From Gammaproteobacteria bacterium (GTDB taxonomy: Bacteria > Pseudomonadota > Gammaproteobacteria > SZUA-229): DNA of 5,902 nucleotides. The position numbers and the translations under genes were made by a program. Location: NCBI GenBank assembly GCA_016764035.1, contig JAESSQ010000049.1:1-5902 (forward strand), given 5' to 3'. The notes under the pieces are model-generated. The model did no database searches. It was not told where the DNA came from and saw nothing but the letters and a program-made list of their open reading frames with translations. Shown here one piece after another: positions 5,436-5,902 of this stretch; the first letter of the stretch is position 1; every line of letters begins with the position of its first letter.

Positions 5436-5902
5436 ATGTCTATATTACGTGCAACGAACCTGGTCAAAGCCTACAAATCTCGAACTGTCGTAGACGATGT
5501 TTCTTTTGATGTGAACAGCGGAGAAGTGGTCGGCTTACTCGGCCCAAACGGTGCCGGTAAAACCACCAGTTTTTACATGGTTGTCGGACTGGTGTTAGCT
5601 GACAAAGGCACAATACACCTGGACGACATTAACATCACCAAACAACCCATGCATGCACGCGCGCAGCAGGGCATTGGCTACCTACCACAAGAAGCCTCGG
5701 TATTTAGAAAGTTAAGCGTAGAAAAAAATATTTTAGCCGTGCTCGAGGCTAAGAAAGGACTAAACAAACAACAACGTCAGGAAAAACTGGACGCATTAAT
5801 CGACGATTTACAAATTGACCACATCCGTCACAATGAAGGCATTAGCCTTTCAGGCGGTGAACGTCGCCGTGTAGAAATTGCCCGCGCGCTCGCCTCCGAA
5901 CC
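5436..5902 (+). CDS. lptB: LptB, ATPase of the LPS export ABC transporter (3' end missing)
   Basis: LptB is the cytoplasmic ATPase dimer that powers LptF/LptG to extract LPS from the inner membrane and push it along the LptC-LptA bridge. 155 complete codons are present of about 241; the frame is open to the edge, so truncation is only by the window. Walker A GPNGAGKTT (36-44, Lys42), Q-loop Gln85 in GIGYLPQEASVFRKLSV and signature LSGGE (138-142), followed by RRRVEIARALA, are all visible. Walker B and the H-loop lie beyond the edge. The YLPQEASVFR and SFYMVVGL stretches are characteristic of LptB and set it apart from the related amino-acid LivF/LivG ATPases. ATG 5436 lies 11 bases after the lptA stop. 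GGAAAA at 5415-5420 is about 15 bases from the start, too distant to be a good ribosome site. In related bacteria rpoN comes next. Confidence 0.96.
   Translation, partial: MSILRATNLVKAYKSRTVVDDVSFDVNSGEVVGLLGPNGAGKTTSFYMVVGLVLADKGTIHLDDINITKQPMHARAQQGIGYLPQEASVFRKLSVEKNILAVLEAKKGLNKQQRQEKLDALIDDLQIDHIRHNEGISLSGGERRRVEIARALASE

Noticed and set aside
1..5902. Search for a novel system: mobile elements, CRISPR arrays, RNA genes, toxin-antitoxin or defence genes
   Set aside because: The window is nearly filled by well-known envelope genes in conserved order; no terminal repeats, regularly spaced repeats, tRNA-like folds or unexplained coding regions were seen.

Overview
The window is a contiguous piece of the outer-membrane lipid transport locus of a Gram-negative bacterium, almost certainly a gammaproteobacterium. 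Gene content and order match the arrangement known from Escherichia coli: mlaF-mlaE reading leftward, and yrbG-kdsD-kdsC-lptC-lptA-lptB reading rightward from a shared divergent intergenic region. Base composition is fairly even and slightly AT-rich. Nothing in the sequence pins down genus or species.

Layout. Positions 1-605 (minus strand) carry the first ~201 codons of mlaE, the permease of the Mla phospholipid transporter, cut off by the window edge. Positions 608-1408 (minus) carry a complete mlaF, the Mla ATPase. Positions 1409-1719 are a 311-base divergent intergenic region with no convincing gene. It holds a perfect 10-bp palindrome, a consensus DnaA-box 9-mer inside a small inverted repeat, and several -10-like hexamers without matching -35 elements. 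The plus strand then runs yrbG (CaCA-family cation antiporter), kdsD (arabinose-5-phosphate isomerase), kdsC (Kdo-8-phosphate phosphatase), lptC, lptA and the first 155 codons of lptB.

How the genes work together. KdsD makes D-arabinose 5-phosphate and KdsC dephosphorylates Kdo-8-phosphate, so both feed Kdo synthesis for the LPS inner core. LptB powers LPS extraction from the inner membrane. LptC (membrane-anchored) and LptA (periplasmic) form part of the protein bridge that carries LPS to the outer membrane. MlaF and MlaE keep the outer leaflet asymmetric by handling mislocalised phospholipids. YrbG is a conserved neighbour with no settled role.

The best candidate for new information is regulatory. 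A sequence inside lptC, GGAACTT-N17-TCAGA at 4688-4716, looks like a sigma-E-type envelope-stress promoter for lptA-lptB. Other points are a TTG start for mlaE with a strong Shine-Dalgarno sequence inside the end of mlaF, a general lack of Shine-Dalgarno sequences ahead of kdsD through lptB, and an A7/C6 tract in the LptA signal-peptide coding region. I see no mobile element, CRISPR array, RNA gene, broken gene or undescribed multi-gene system.
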